From Sphingomonas sp. QA11 (GTDB taxonomy: Bacteria > Pseudomonadota > Alphaproteobacteria > Sphingomonadales > Sphingomonadaceae): a stretch of 64,000 bases of DNA. The stretch covers positions 1,488,001-1,552,000 of the forward strand of contig NZ_CP098774.1 in NCBI RefSeq assembly GCF_028473665.1, written 5' to 3'. Both the position numbers and the translations under genes were made by a program. Below are positions 46,654 through 54,463 of this stretch, piece by piece. Within the stretch, counting starts at the first letter, position 1. Each line of letters starts with the position of its first letter. Under the pieces are notes generated by a model. That model was not told where the DNA came from and made no database searches. It saw only the letters and a list, made by a program, of their open reading frames with translations.

Positions 46654-47601
46654 ATGGCAAGCTTCCTCGATTTCGAGAAACCGATCGCCGAGCTTCAGGG
46701 CCGGGTCGACCAACTCCGTGAGACCGCCGCCGATGGCACGGTCGATATCGATTCGGAGGTCGCTCGGCTTCAGGCCAAGTCCGACAAGCTCCTGCGCGAC
46801 ACCTATTCCAGATTGACCCCATGGCAGAAGACGCTTGTCGCTCGCCATGGCGAGCGGCCGCACTTCAAGGACTATGTCGCCGGCCTTTTCGACGATTTCA
46901 TGCCGCTCGCCGGTGATCGTGCGTTTGGCGACGATCAGGCGATTCTGGGCGGTTTCGCGAATTTCCGCGGCCGCAAGGTCATGGTGATCGGCCATGAGAA
47001 GGGCGACGATACCGCCAGCCGTCTCCGCCACAATTTCGGCATGGGCAAGCCCGAGGGCTATCGCAAGGCGATCCGCCTGATGCAACTCGCCGACCGGTTC
47101 GGCCTGCCGGTGCTGACCCTGGTCGACACTTCGGGCGCCTTTCCCGGTGTTCAGGCCGAGGAACGGGGCCAGGCCGAAGCGATTGCGCGCTCGACCGAGC
47201 AATGCCTTGCACTAGGCGTTCCGATGATCTCGGCGGTGGTGGGTGAGGGCGGTTCGGGCGGCGCGATCGCGCTTGCTGCGGGCAATAAAGTGTTGATGTT
47301 CGAACATGCGGTCTATTCGGTGATCTCGCCGGAGGGCTGTGCCTCGATCCTGTGGCGCACCGCCGACAAGGCGCCCGAGGCGGCCGAGGCGATGAAGGTG
47401 ACCGCGCAGGACCTGAAGGAACTGGGCGTGATCGATACGATCGTGTCGGAGCCGCTTGGCGGTGCCCATCGCGATCCGGCACTCGCCATCGCCAATCTGG
47501 GCGAGGCGCTCGATGCTGCGCTGGCTGAGCTGGGCAATCAGGGCGCCGATCAGCTCCGCCGCGGCCGGCGCGAGAAATTCCTGGCGATCGGCAGGATTTA
47601 A
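46654..47601 (+). CDS. accA: Acetyl-CoA carboxylase carboxyltransferase subunit alpha
   Basis: The 315-aa product has the AccA opening [19 protein letters not shown], the carboxybiotin-binding [18 protein letters not shown] and the oxyanion region [15 protein letters not shown]. The enzyme makes malonyl-CoA with AccD and biotinylated AccB. Length is standard. It ends the operon that begins with the 45-aa gene. Confidence 0.97.
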   Translation: MASFLDFEKPIAELQGRVDQLRETAADGTVDIDSEVARLQAKSDKLLRDTYSRLTPWQKTLVARHGERPHFKDYVAGLFDDFMPLAGDRAFGDDQAILGGFANFRGRKVMVIGHEKGDDTASRLRHNFGMGKPEGYRKAIRLMQLADRFGLPVLTLVDTSGAFPGVQAEERGQAEAIARSTEQCLALGVPMISAVVGEGGSGGAIALAAGNKVLMFEHAVYSVISPEGCASILWRTADKAPEAAEAMKVTAQDLKELGVIDTIVSEPLGGAHRDPALAIANLGEALDAALAELGNQGADQLRRGRREKFLAIGRI

Positions 47602-47756
47602 GGCGGGGCGCGATCGTCACGCATCCTCTAGCCGCCTGTTTGCCGACAGGTTGGTTCGTCTCCAGCCACTCATGCGATCGGAACGGGACTGGCTCAGCGT
47701 GCTGGGTGTCTCTGCGTGAACTCTTTCTTCGCAAAGCCAGCTTTTGGCCACGCACA

Positions 47757-47790
47757 CGAAAAGGGCGGCGGAACCGAAGTTCCGCCGCCC
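47757..47790 (-). terminator. Strong rho-independent terminator for the Flp pilin gene
   Basis: A 12-bp perfect stem (GGGCGGCGGAAC / GTTCCGCCGCCC, 47763-47774 and 47779-47790) closes a 4-nt loop. On the minus strand it is followed by TTTTCG. It lies 24 bp after the stop of the first Flp gene and faces accA from the other side. Confidence 0.85.
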
Positions 47791-47813
47791 CGATCTCGTT
47801 AGCTGATAAGAGC

Positions 47814-47981
47814 TTACGAAGCCTTCATGTTCGAAGAAACGTTCGTGAAGGTCGTCTTGAGCTGGTTGCCCAGGCCCTGCATCGCAGCGATGGCGGCAAC
47901 GGCGATCAGCGCGGCGATCAGGCCGTACTCGATTGCGGTGGCGCCCTTGCTGTTCTTGATGAACTTGCGAATGGTCTGCAT
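47814..47981 (-). CDS. Flp/Fap-type IVb pilin
   Basis: This 55-aa pilin has a basic leader MQTIRKFIKNSKGATAIEYG. Prepilin peptidase would cut after Gly-Ala-Thr-Ala or before AIEYGLIAALIAVAAIA, the hydrophobic helix with the conserved Glu five residues in. The C-terminus is short and polar. No tad/cpa secretion gene is nearby, so assembly machinery must be elsewhere. A strong terminator follows. ATG 47981 is the only start that gives a normal leader. Confidence 0.9.
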   Translation of the reverse strand: MQTIRKFIKNSKGATAIEYGLIAALIAVAAIAAMQGLGNQLKTTFTNVSSNMKAS

Positions 47982-48110
47982 GATTCCGGTCTCCAATGGT
48001 TCTAAAGCTTCAGTACCCGGCTGAACCGGCAGGACCGGACCAGCGCTTTCGGGTCTAGGGGCGGTAGGTTGAGAAAAGTTTAAGCCGGGACGTGGAAATT
48101 GCGGAACCAA

Positions 48111-48296
48111 TCAGCCGCCGGTGCGTGCGGTTTCGATCTTGGAGTTGACGTTGCTCCACATGCCAGTCGTGGTGTTGGCCAGCTCGACGAACGACGCGAC
48201 CATGGTGATCACGACCAGGGCGGCGATCAGACCATATTCGATTGCCGTGCCGCCCTTGCGGTCCTCCACCAGTTTCTGGATCATGTTGAGCAGCAT
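48111..48296 (-). CDS. Flp-type IVb pilin, second copy
   Basis: This 61-aa pilin has the leader LVEDRKGGTAIEYG and the helix GLIAALVVITMVASFVELA. It differs clearly from its neighbour in the C-terminal half (TTTGMWSNVNSKIETARTGG), so it is an old paralogue rather than a recent copy. It lies 130 bp upstream of the other pilin on the same strand. The two may form mixed or alternative fibres. Confidence 0.88.
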   Translation of the reverse strand: MLLNMIQKLVEDRKGGTAIEYGLIAALVVITMVASFVELANTTTGMWSNVNSKIETARTGG

Positions 48297-48351
48297 GCAG
48301 GGTTCCCGGTCCCGGATATCTTGTCAAACGCTAGTATGGGAGAGTTAACGA

Positions 48352-48780
48352 ATGCCGAATGTCGCTGAAGACCCTGCAATTTCAACGCTTTTCCCGGTGG
48401 TCGCGGTTGCGCTGATTGATCGTGAGGGGCGGGTACTGGTGCAGCGCCGGCCCGCTGGGAAGATGATGGCTGGCCTGTGGGAGTTCCCCGGCGGCAAGGT
48501 CGAGCCGTTCGAGACGCCGGAAACCGCGCTGGCCCGCGAACTCGTCGAGGAACTGGGGATCGTGGTTGACCCGGCTGTGCTTGAGCCGGCTGCCTTTGCC
48601 AGCGAACCGCTCGCGGGGCGGCATCTGCTGTTGCTGCTCTATATCTGCCGGGATTGGGCAGGGACGCCGGATGCGCTTCATGCCGAGAAACTGCTCTGGT
48701 GCCGGCCAGAGCAGCTCTACGATCTTGCGATGCCGCCGGCGGATCTGCCGCTGATCGGTCGGTTGAAGGCGCTGGTTTGA
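48352..48780 (+). CDS. mutT: 8-oxo-dGTP diphosphatase (MutT-type NUDIX)
   Basis: The 142-aa product has the NUDIX box in GKVEPFETPETALARELVEE (GX5EX7REUXEEXGU, completed by LGI). The opening VVAVALIDREGRVLVQRRP is typical of MutT. It removes mutagenic 8-oxo-dGTP. It is divergent from the Flp genes, and its 3' end is 11 bp from the end of the PhzF-family gene on the other strand. Confidence 0.9.
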   Translation: MPNVAEDPAISTLFPVVAVALIDREGRVLVQRRPAGKMMAGLWEFPGGKVEPFETPETALARELVEELGIVVDPAVLEPAAFASEPLAGRHLLLLLYICRDWAGTPDALHAEKLLWCRPEQLYDLAMPPADLPLIGRLKALV

Positions 48781-48791
48781 ATGCTCGCGTA

Positions 48792-49635
48792 TCAGATCGT
48801 CGCGGTACCCGAGAACCGGGTTTTGTGTATTGCCCCCGATCCATATCTGGCCATTCGGATCGCGATCGACATGGACAAGTCCGTTGCGCCCCACGCAGCT
48901 GCCCTGTGTCGCCAGATAGGGCGCGCTGGCCCGGCCGCTATCGATCAGCCACTGGGCCACCGAAGCATTGAGGCTGCCGGTCACCGGATCCTCTACCAGC
49001 CCGCCGAACGGATCGCTGAACAGCGCGCGGACTTCATAGGCGGCCGGGCTGCCCGGCGGATATAGACCGACGACACCGATATCGATCCGCGTCGGGTGCG
49101 ACCGTTCCGGCTGCACTGCCCGCACTGCCTCGGCCGATGCGAGCATGACGGCCACCCAGCCTGGTCCGTTATCCACCCATTGGGCATCCACGATGTCGGT
49201 GACGTCGATGCGCAGCACGCCGGCGATCTCGGCCAGTTTCCCGGTGTCCACCGGGCCTGACCGCGTTATCGGCGGGGCGGCGAAAGCGAGGGAGCCGGCA
49301 CCCTGACGGATGCAGACAAGGCCGGCACCGCATTCCTGTACGACTACCCCTTCGGTCCGGGGCACGCCGCCGGCTTCGAGCCATGCATGGCAGGTGCCGA
49401 GCGTCGGATGCCCGGCAAAGGGCAGTTCACGCTCCAGCGTGAAGATACGCACGCGATAATCGGCGCCCGGATCGGTCGGTGGCAGCAGGAATGTCGTCTC
49501 GGACAGGTTCAGCCAGCGCGCGATCCGCTGCATATTCGCCGCGTCGAGGTCCACCGGCGTCGTGATCACCGCGAGTGGATTGCCAGAGAAGGCGTCGTCG
49601 CCGAACACGTCGATCATTTTGAAATCATGAGTCAC
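48792..49635 (-). pseudogene. PhzF-family isomerase with frameshift near its 3' end
   Basis: From GTG 49635 (preceded by GGAGAATTCCCA) the frame codes for a typical PhzF/YddE protein: MIDVFGDDAFSGNPLAV, RIFTLERELPFAGHPTLGT and VEDPVTGSLNASVAQW. At a run of five C (plus strand, 48833-48837) the frame slips. Read straight on, there is no stop until 48382, inside antisense mutT. In the neighbouring frame the expected end IHKTRFSGTATI and a TGA at 48792-48794 appear. So 98% of the gene is intact and only the last strand is out of frame. It may still be active, or the run may be misread. Confidence 0.75.
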
Positions 49636-50509
49636 TGGGAATTCTCCTCGTTGAGAAATGCCGGGCGCCGGCGACGCACGCAACCACCGCCAGCGTCGTC
49701 ACGATCATTCCGGGCCCGATCGATTCGTGCAGCAGGCTCGCCGCGAGACCGAGCCCGAACAGGGGCTGGAGAAGCTGGAGCTGGCCGACCGCAGCGGTCC
49801 CGCCGAGCGCGAGGCCACGATACCAGAACATGAAACCGATCAGCATGCTGAACAGCGAGACATAGCCGAGGCCGATCCAGGCGGGCAGGCCGACCGTCGA
49901 CCAGGCCGGCCAGGGCAGCAAGCAGAGGATGCCGAGCATCACGGGGAGCGCCAGGGCGAGTGCCCAGCAGATCACCTGCCAGCCGCCCAGCCGCCGCGAC
50001 AGAACGGCACCCTCCGCATAGCCCAGGCCGCAGACCAGGATCGCGGCCAGCATCAGCAGGTCTCCTGCCAGGCTCGAGGTCGTGCCGCGCATCAGGGCGA
50101 ATCCGGCAATGAGCAGGCTGCCGAGCAGCGCGAACAGCCAGAAGCGGCGATCCGGCCGTTCGCCGCCCCGCAGCACGGCGAAGCCGGCGGTGGCGAGCGG
50201 CAGCAACCCGGTGAACACGATCGACCGGCCGGCGCTCATATGTTCGAGGGCGAGCGCCGAAAGCAACGGGAAGCCAACCACGACGCCGAGCGCCACGATG
50301 ATCAGCGACCGGAGATCCCGCCTTTCCGGGCGTGGCTGGCGCCATGTCGCAAGCAATGCCAGCCCGATCGCGCCGGCGATCCCGGCGCGGACCAGGGTAA
50401 GGAACAATGGGTCGATATCGCCGATCGCCACGCGTGTCGCCGGCAGCGAGCCGCTGAAAACCAGCACTCCTGCGAACCCGCTCAGCCATCCATCTGTCGT
50501 ACGATCCAT
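49625..50509 (-). CDS. EamA/DMT-superfamily transporter
   Basis: The 294-aa product has ten hydrophobic helices in two EamA repeats (VLVFSGSLPATRVAI near the start; LSMLIGFMFWYRGLALGG in the second). Members export amino acids or other small metabolites. Its stop overlaps the PhzF-family start by 11 bp. The gene is divergent from a MocR-type regulator 102 bp away, and such pairs are commonly regulator and target. Start ATG 50509. Confidence 0.88.
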   Translation of the reverse strand: MDRTTDGWLSGFAGVLVFSGSLPATRVAIGDIDPLFLTLVRAGIAGAIGLALLATWRQPRPERRDLRSLIIVALGVVVGFPLLSALALEHMSAGRSIVFTGLLPLATAGFAVLRGGERPDRRFWLFALLGSLLIAGFALMRGTTSSLAGDLLMLAAILVCGLGYAEGAVLSRRLGGWQVICWALALALPVMLGILCLLPWPAWSTVGLPAWIGLGYVSLFSMLIGFMFWYRGLALGGTAAVGQLQLLQPLFGLGLAASLLHESIGPGMIVTTLAVVACVAGARHFSTRRIPSDS

Positions 50510-50560
50510 TGCTCGCTCCTTCGCCGTGCCATTGCGCGACGAGGAAGGATTGGTGATAGG

Positions 50561-50596
50561 GACAGTGCAGTAAGCTTTGGACAAACTGTACTGCTT
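50561..50596. promoter_or_regulatory. Candidate MocR operator between EamA and regulator genes
   Basis: GCAGTA at 50567-50572 is mirrored by TACTGC at 50589-50594, with CAGT/ACTG repeats adjacent on both sides. The site sits in the divergent promoter region 18 bp upstream of the regulator's TTG start. It fits the tandem or inverted CAGT-type boxes bound by MocR dimers; binding is inferred. Confidence 0.45.
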
Positions 50597-50611
50597 GATG
50601 CGGAGGTAAGC

Positions 50612-52003
50612 TTGGCGACCGGAATTCACGCTGAAGGCACGCTGGTGGAGCGGGTGATGGGTGACGTCCGCCGCCGGATCGCGTCGCGGGCGTTGCAGCC
50701 AGGGGCGAAGCTGCCCTCGATCCGCCGCCTCGCGGAGAGCGCCGCCGTCTCCAAATCGACCGTGGTGGACGCTTATGAGCGACTTGCCGCCGATGGGGCC
50801 ATCGTCTCGCGCCGCGGATCGGGTTTCTTTGTCGCGCAACAGGCCGCGCCGCTGTCGCTGGCGGACGTGACGCCCCGGCTTGACCGGGCGATCGATCCGC
50901 TCTGGGTCTCGCGCCAGTCGCTTGAGAGCGGCGATCATGTGCTGAAGCCGGGATGCGGCTGGCTGCCGCCGCACTGGCTGCCGGAGGAAGAAGTGCGCCG
51001 GGCGCTGCGTGGGCTGTCGCGCGCCGATGACGGCGCCCTGGCCGATTATGGCACGCCGCTGGGCCTGCCGCCCCTCCGTCAGCTCCTGTCGCGACGGCTT
51101 GGGGAAAAGGGGGTACCCGCCGGGGCCGATCAGATCATGCTCACCGAGAGCGGTACCCAGGCGATCGATCTGCTCTGTCGCCTGCTGATCGAGCCCGGCG
51201 ACACTGTGCTGGTCGACGACCCCTGCTATTTCAACTTCCACGCTTTGTTGCGGGCACATCGCGCGACGATCGTGAGCGTACCGATGACGCCTGATGGCCC
51301 TGACCTCGCCGTTTTTGCCGCGGTGCTGGAGGCTTGCCGGCCGCGTCTCTACATCACCAACTCAGCCGTTCATAATCCGACCGGGGCGACTCTGTCGCTG
51401 CCCACCGCGCATCGTGTTCTCAAGCTTGCCGAAGCACATGACCTCGTCATCATCGAGGATGATATCTTCGCCGATTTCGAGGAGGAGCCGGCGCCCCGCC
51501 TTGCGGCGCTCGATGGTCTCGATCGGGTGATCCAGATCGGCAGCTTCTCCAAGACGCTCTCGGCCGCCGTCCGTTGCGGCTATATCGCGATCCGGCGTGA
51601 CTGGCTCGACCGGCTGATCGACCTGACCATCGCGACATCCTTCGGCGCGGGGCGCCTGTCGAGCGAACTGGTGCTGCGCGTGGTGCAGGACGGCAGCTAT
51701 CGGCGGCACCTCCACGCCTTGCGAACCCGCCTCGCAACGGCACGGCGGGATGTCGCGGATCGCCTTGGCGAGATCGGCATCCGGCCCTGGATTCAGCCCA
51801 GGGCGGGCATGTTCCTGTGGTGCACCCTGCCTGACGGCCGGGATGCGGCTGACCTGGCGCGGGATGCCCTTGCCCGCGACGTGGTGCTGGCGCCCGGCAA
51901 TGTCTTCAGCCTTTCCCAGTCCGCCGGCGGATATATGCGCGTGAACGTGACTCAATGCGCCGATCCGGTGGCGTTCGAGGTGATGAGCAGGGCCCTGCGA
52001 TAG
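50612..52003 (+). CDS. MocR-type regulator (GntR HTH plus aminotransferase domain)
   Basis: The 463-aa product has a GntR winged helix (about 10-75; LPSIRRLAESAAVSKSTVVD) fused to a fold-type I aminotransferase domain (about 105-460). The PLP Lys is in SFSKTLSAAVRCGY (near 314) and NPTGATLSLP is the usual loop. MocR proteins use PLP to sense amino-containing ligands. It starts at TTG 50612 after a clear CGGAGG box. The divergent EamA gene is the likely target; the exporter might carry the ligand or a related amine. Confidence 0.9.
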   Translation: MATGIHAEGTLVERVMGDVRRRIASRALQPGAKLPSIRRLAESAAVSKSTVVDAYERLAADGAIVSRRGSGFFVAQQAAPLSLADVTPRLDRAIDPLWVSRQSLESGDHVLKPGCGWLPPHWLPEEEVRRALRGLSRADDGALADYGTPLGLPPLRQLLSRRLGEKGVPAGADQIMLTESGTQAIDLLCRLLIEPGDTVLVDDPCYFNFHALLRAHRATIVSVPMTPDGPDLAVFAAVLEACRPRLYITNSAVHNPTGATLSLPTAHRVLKLAEAHDLVIIEDDIFADFEEEPAPRLAALDGLDRVIQIGSFSKTLSAAVRCGYIAIRRDWLDRLIDLTIATSFGAGRLSSELVLRVVQDGSYRRHLHALRTRLATARRDVADRLGEIGIRPWIQPRAGMFLWCTLPDGRDAADLARDALARDVVLAPGNVFSLSQSAGGYMRVNVTQCADPVAFEVMSRALR

Positions 52004-52010
52004 GAGCGCC

Positions 52011-52823
52011 TCAGTGCATCAGCCGTCCTCCGGCAACGTCCAGGGTGGCCCCGGTCACCCAGCCGGCGCTGTCCGACGCAAGGAACAGTGCCATGGCCGC
52101 AATGTCCGCAGGCGACCCGAGGCGCCGGATCGGGTGGCTCGCGGCGACCTGCTCCTGCACTGCCGGGGGCATGTGCGCGGCCGTCCGGTCAGTGAGAATG
52201 GCCGATGGGGAGATGCAATTGACTCGCACCCCGGCCGGGCCGAATTCCTGGGCCGCCTGTTGAGGCAGGTGGATGATCCCCGCCTTGGCAACGCCGTAGC
52301 CGAGTGGAGCGGGGGACGGAGCCCGGCCTGCGGTCGATGCCATGGTGATCGCCGCGCCCCCGCCATCCTGCTTGAGGCTGGCCCCGAACACCTTGAGGGT
52401 GAGAAAGGTCGCTGTCAGGTTATTGTCCAGGCTCGAACGCCATGCCGCTTCGGTGACCTCTTCCAGGGGCCCGGGCCTGCTTTCGCCGCCGCCCGCGAAC
52501 GCCATGAGGATATCGAGCTTTCGCTCTCGGCGGATGAAGTCCGCGCGGGCTGCTTCCAGGTCGGCCAGGATCGCGCAATCGGCGCGTAGCACGGCATGTC
52601 CGGGGGAGATCGAAACGAGGGATCGCAGGACGGCATCGAGCTTGGCTGCATCGCGTCCCGTCACGGTGACGCGAACGCCGTTATGCGCCAGCCACCGGGC
52701 AGTTTCGGCGCCGATGCCGCCGGAGCCTCCGGTTACCAGGGCGGTCTTGCCTGCAAGATCGCGATAGGTCGGAATGCCGGGTCCGGCGATGTCCGGTCGA
52801 GCGGATGAGGCTGGACTAGACAT
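52011..52823 (-). CDS. Short-chain dehydrogenase/reductase
   Basis: The 270-aa product has the nucleotide-binding motif TGGSGGIGAETA, an NAG-like FAGGG, and the catalytic Ser/Tyr/Lys set in MASTAGR and YGVAKAG. An extra 25-residue N-terminal lead precedes the Rossmann fold. The reaction is unknown. The start overlaps the stop of the membrane-protein gene upstream by 8 bp, so they are co-transcribed; the pair is divergent from a TetR gene. Confidence 0.9.
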   Translation of the reverse strand: MSSPASSARPDIAGPGIPTYRDLAGKTALVTGGSGGIGAETARWLAHNGVRVTVTGRDAAKLDAVLRSLVSISPGHAVLRADCAILADLEAARADFIRRERKLDILMAFAGGGESRPGPLEEVTEAAWRSSLDNNLTATFLTLKVFGASLKQDGGGAAITMASTAGRAPSPAPLGYGVAKAGIIHLPQQAAQEFGPAGVRVNCISPSAILTDRTAAHMPPAVQEQVAASHPIRRLGSPADIAAMALFLASDSAGWVTGATLDVAGGRLMH

Positions 52824-53211
52824 AGCGTGCGACCGCCATGCAGACGACCGTCACCATCAGGAGCCCGGCCGAGACCCGGTAGATCGGTGCGAGAGACGCG
52901 GGTGTGGCTGCATCGGGGGAGCCTGCAGCGCGTAGCGCACGCCCAGCGCCAATCGCCTGGACAGCCAGGGCGAGCAGCGCGGCTGCGATTCCCAGGCTCA
53001 ACACCTTTTCCGGATATCCCCACCCATCGGCATGGGTCAGGTGCCAGAGTATTGCGCCGGAAACCGTGGCGACGATCGCCGCGCCCATCTGCGGCCTGAA
53101 CAGACGCGCGGCCCCGACGCCACCGTTCCGCGCCAGCACGAAGGTCGTGCCGGCCCAGAAGACCGATGAAAGGACGTGAAACGACAGGACAATGATCAGG
53201 AACCACGGCAT
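52816..53211 (-). CDS. Four-TM integral membrane protein (CopD/DUF2269-like shape)
   Basis: The 131-aa product has four hydrophobic helices: about 4-24 (PWFLIIVLSFHVLSSVFWAG), 38-55, 65-85 and 108-128, with conserved-looking His in HVLSS and HLTH. The shape recalls CopD-like or DUF2269 membrane proteins that may bind heme, but the match is weak. I chose ATG 53211 for its GGAGGAG box. It lies in a two-gene unit with the SDR. Confidence 0.7.
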   Translation of the reverse strand: MPWFLIIVLSFHVLSSVFWAGTTFVLARNGGVGAARLFRPQMGAAIVATVSGAILWHLTHADGWGYPEKVLSLGIAAALLALAVQAIGAGRALRAAGSPDAATPASLAPIYRVSAGLLMVTVVCMAVARYV

Positions 53212-53253
53212 GGACGTCTCCTCCCACGGCACTGGAGTGCCGGGCATATTGAG

Positions 53254-53268
53254 TATACAGGTTGTATA
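53254..53268. promoter_or_regulatory. TetR-type operator palindrome
   Basis: TATACA-GGT-TGTATA is a perfect 6+6 palindrome with a 3-base centre, ending 3 bp before the TetR start codon and about 43 bp before the divergent membrane-protein start. Its size and placement fit a TetR operator controlling both directions. Confidence 0.65.
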
Positions 53269-53271
53269 GCT

Positions 53272-53889
53272 ATGTCCAAGCCCGACCCTGCGTCAAGACC
53301 TTATGCAAGCGCCAAGCGGAGCGCGAAGGCTGCTGAAACCCGGGAGAAGCTGATCACGGCCGCCGCCGCGGTGCTCCGCGATCAGGGGGCGGCCGCTCTG
53401 TCACTCGAAGCGGTCGCGAGCGTTGCGGGCGTGACCCGCCTGACGGTCTATCATCAGTTCGGGTCCCGCCGGGGGTTGCTCGAGGCGCTGTTCGATCGCC
53501 TGGCCGAAGCGGGTGGGATGATGGACATTGCCTCGGCGATGAGCGCACCCGACCCTCGGGACAGTCTGGCGATGCTCGTGAAGGTTTTTTGCGTTTTCTG
53601 GAGTTCCGACGACAGCCTTCCAGGGCTCTACGCCGTGGCGGGGATCGACCCGGAACTGATGGAGGGGCTCAACGCCCGAAACGCGCGCCGGCGTGAGCTT
53701 CTTGCCGCGCTGGTCAGCCGTTTTGGAGGACGCGATGCGGCGGCCGAGCAGGATGTCATCGACATATTGTTCGCGCTGACCGGCTTTGGGATGTTTCAGT
53801 CGATGGCCTGCGGCGGTCGGAGCCCGGATGCTGTGTGCACCTTGCTGCAGGCGCTGTGCGACCAGACCCTGGCGCAGTTCGCGATCTGA
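53272..53889 (+). CDS. TetR-family transcriptional regulator
   Basis: The 205-aa product has a TetR HTH at about residues 20-70 (TREKLITAAAAVLRDQG, VTRLTVYHQFGSRRGLLEAL) and a helical ligand domain. It is divergent from the membrane protein/SDR pair, with a perfect palindrome in the shared gap, so it probably represses that pair and itself. Ligand unknown. Confidence 0.9.
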   Translation: MSKPDPASRPYASAKRSAKAAETREKLITAAAAVLRDQGAAALSLEAVASVAGVTRLTVYHQFGSRRGLLEALFDRLAEAGGMMDIASAMSAPDPRDSLAMLVKVFCVFWSSDDSLPGLYAVAGIDPELMEGLNARNARRRELLAALVSRFGGRDAAAEQDVIDILFALTGFGMFQSMACGGRSPDAVCTLLQALCDQTLAQFAI

Positions 53890-54463
53890 TCGAGCGACGG
53901 CAATAAAACGAAGCTATCCAGATCGAAGTCGATGACATAATTCGTTTCTTTCGGCGCGATGTTCGTCCCGGGGGCTCTCGGCCGACGAACCTGGTTTCGT
54001 GTGTGACAGTCTTGAAATGCCTGCAATCGGATTTCGCTGTCACGTCGCGCCGGGGATGGCGATGACTTGCATGCATGCTAGCCCCTTGGAGAATGGTATC
54101 TCGCTGGCACTTCTTCTGTTGTTTAAGTTGTGAGATGGATACTTTTTCATAAATACGCAAATTGCTTTAGGTAATTTACTTTTATCATAAATATTATACC
54201 AAAGTATAATAGTAATATGGTGAACAAAATTGGATGCACTCATTATTCACGTGTTTGTTCCATATTGATATGCTCCGTTTTAGATGAATTATTAACAGTA
54301 ATGGACTAATTTTTATTGTGCTGACGTAGCGCTAAGTAATGATCCATTAAGAAATGAAGTTCAGTTTCGCCGAGGGTCAAGCAAGGCTCATGGAGTGAGG
54401 TAGCTTCGTGAATTAGTGGTTTCGGGAGAATAACGAAGTCTCACTCTCTTCAGGAGAGTAAAG
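53890..54463. promoter_or_regulatory. AT-rich leader of the adhesin gene, no gene
   Basis: These 574 bp hold no convincing gene. From about 54085 to 54340 the DNA is strongly AT-rich (TTTATCATAAATATTATACC and similar), in sharp contrast to the GC-rich surroundings. GCATGCATGC, a short palindrome, lies near 54067-54077. The ribosome-binding site CAGGAGAG is at 54450-54457. The stretch probably carries the adhesin promoter and may be bound by a nucleoid silencer. Confidence 0.55.

Noticed and set aside
48382..48791. C-terminal extension of the PhzF protein across mutT
   Set aside because: It arises from the frameshift; the sequence is the complement of mutT and does not resemble any PhzF tail.
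49658..50611. Possible 318-residue N-terminal extension of the MocR regulator
   Set aside because: This part is antisense to the EamA transporter and is Gln/Glu/Arg-rich; the GntR domain begins at TTG 50612 after a strong ribosome-binding site.
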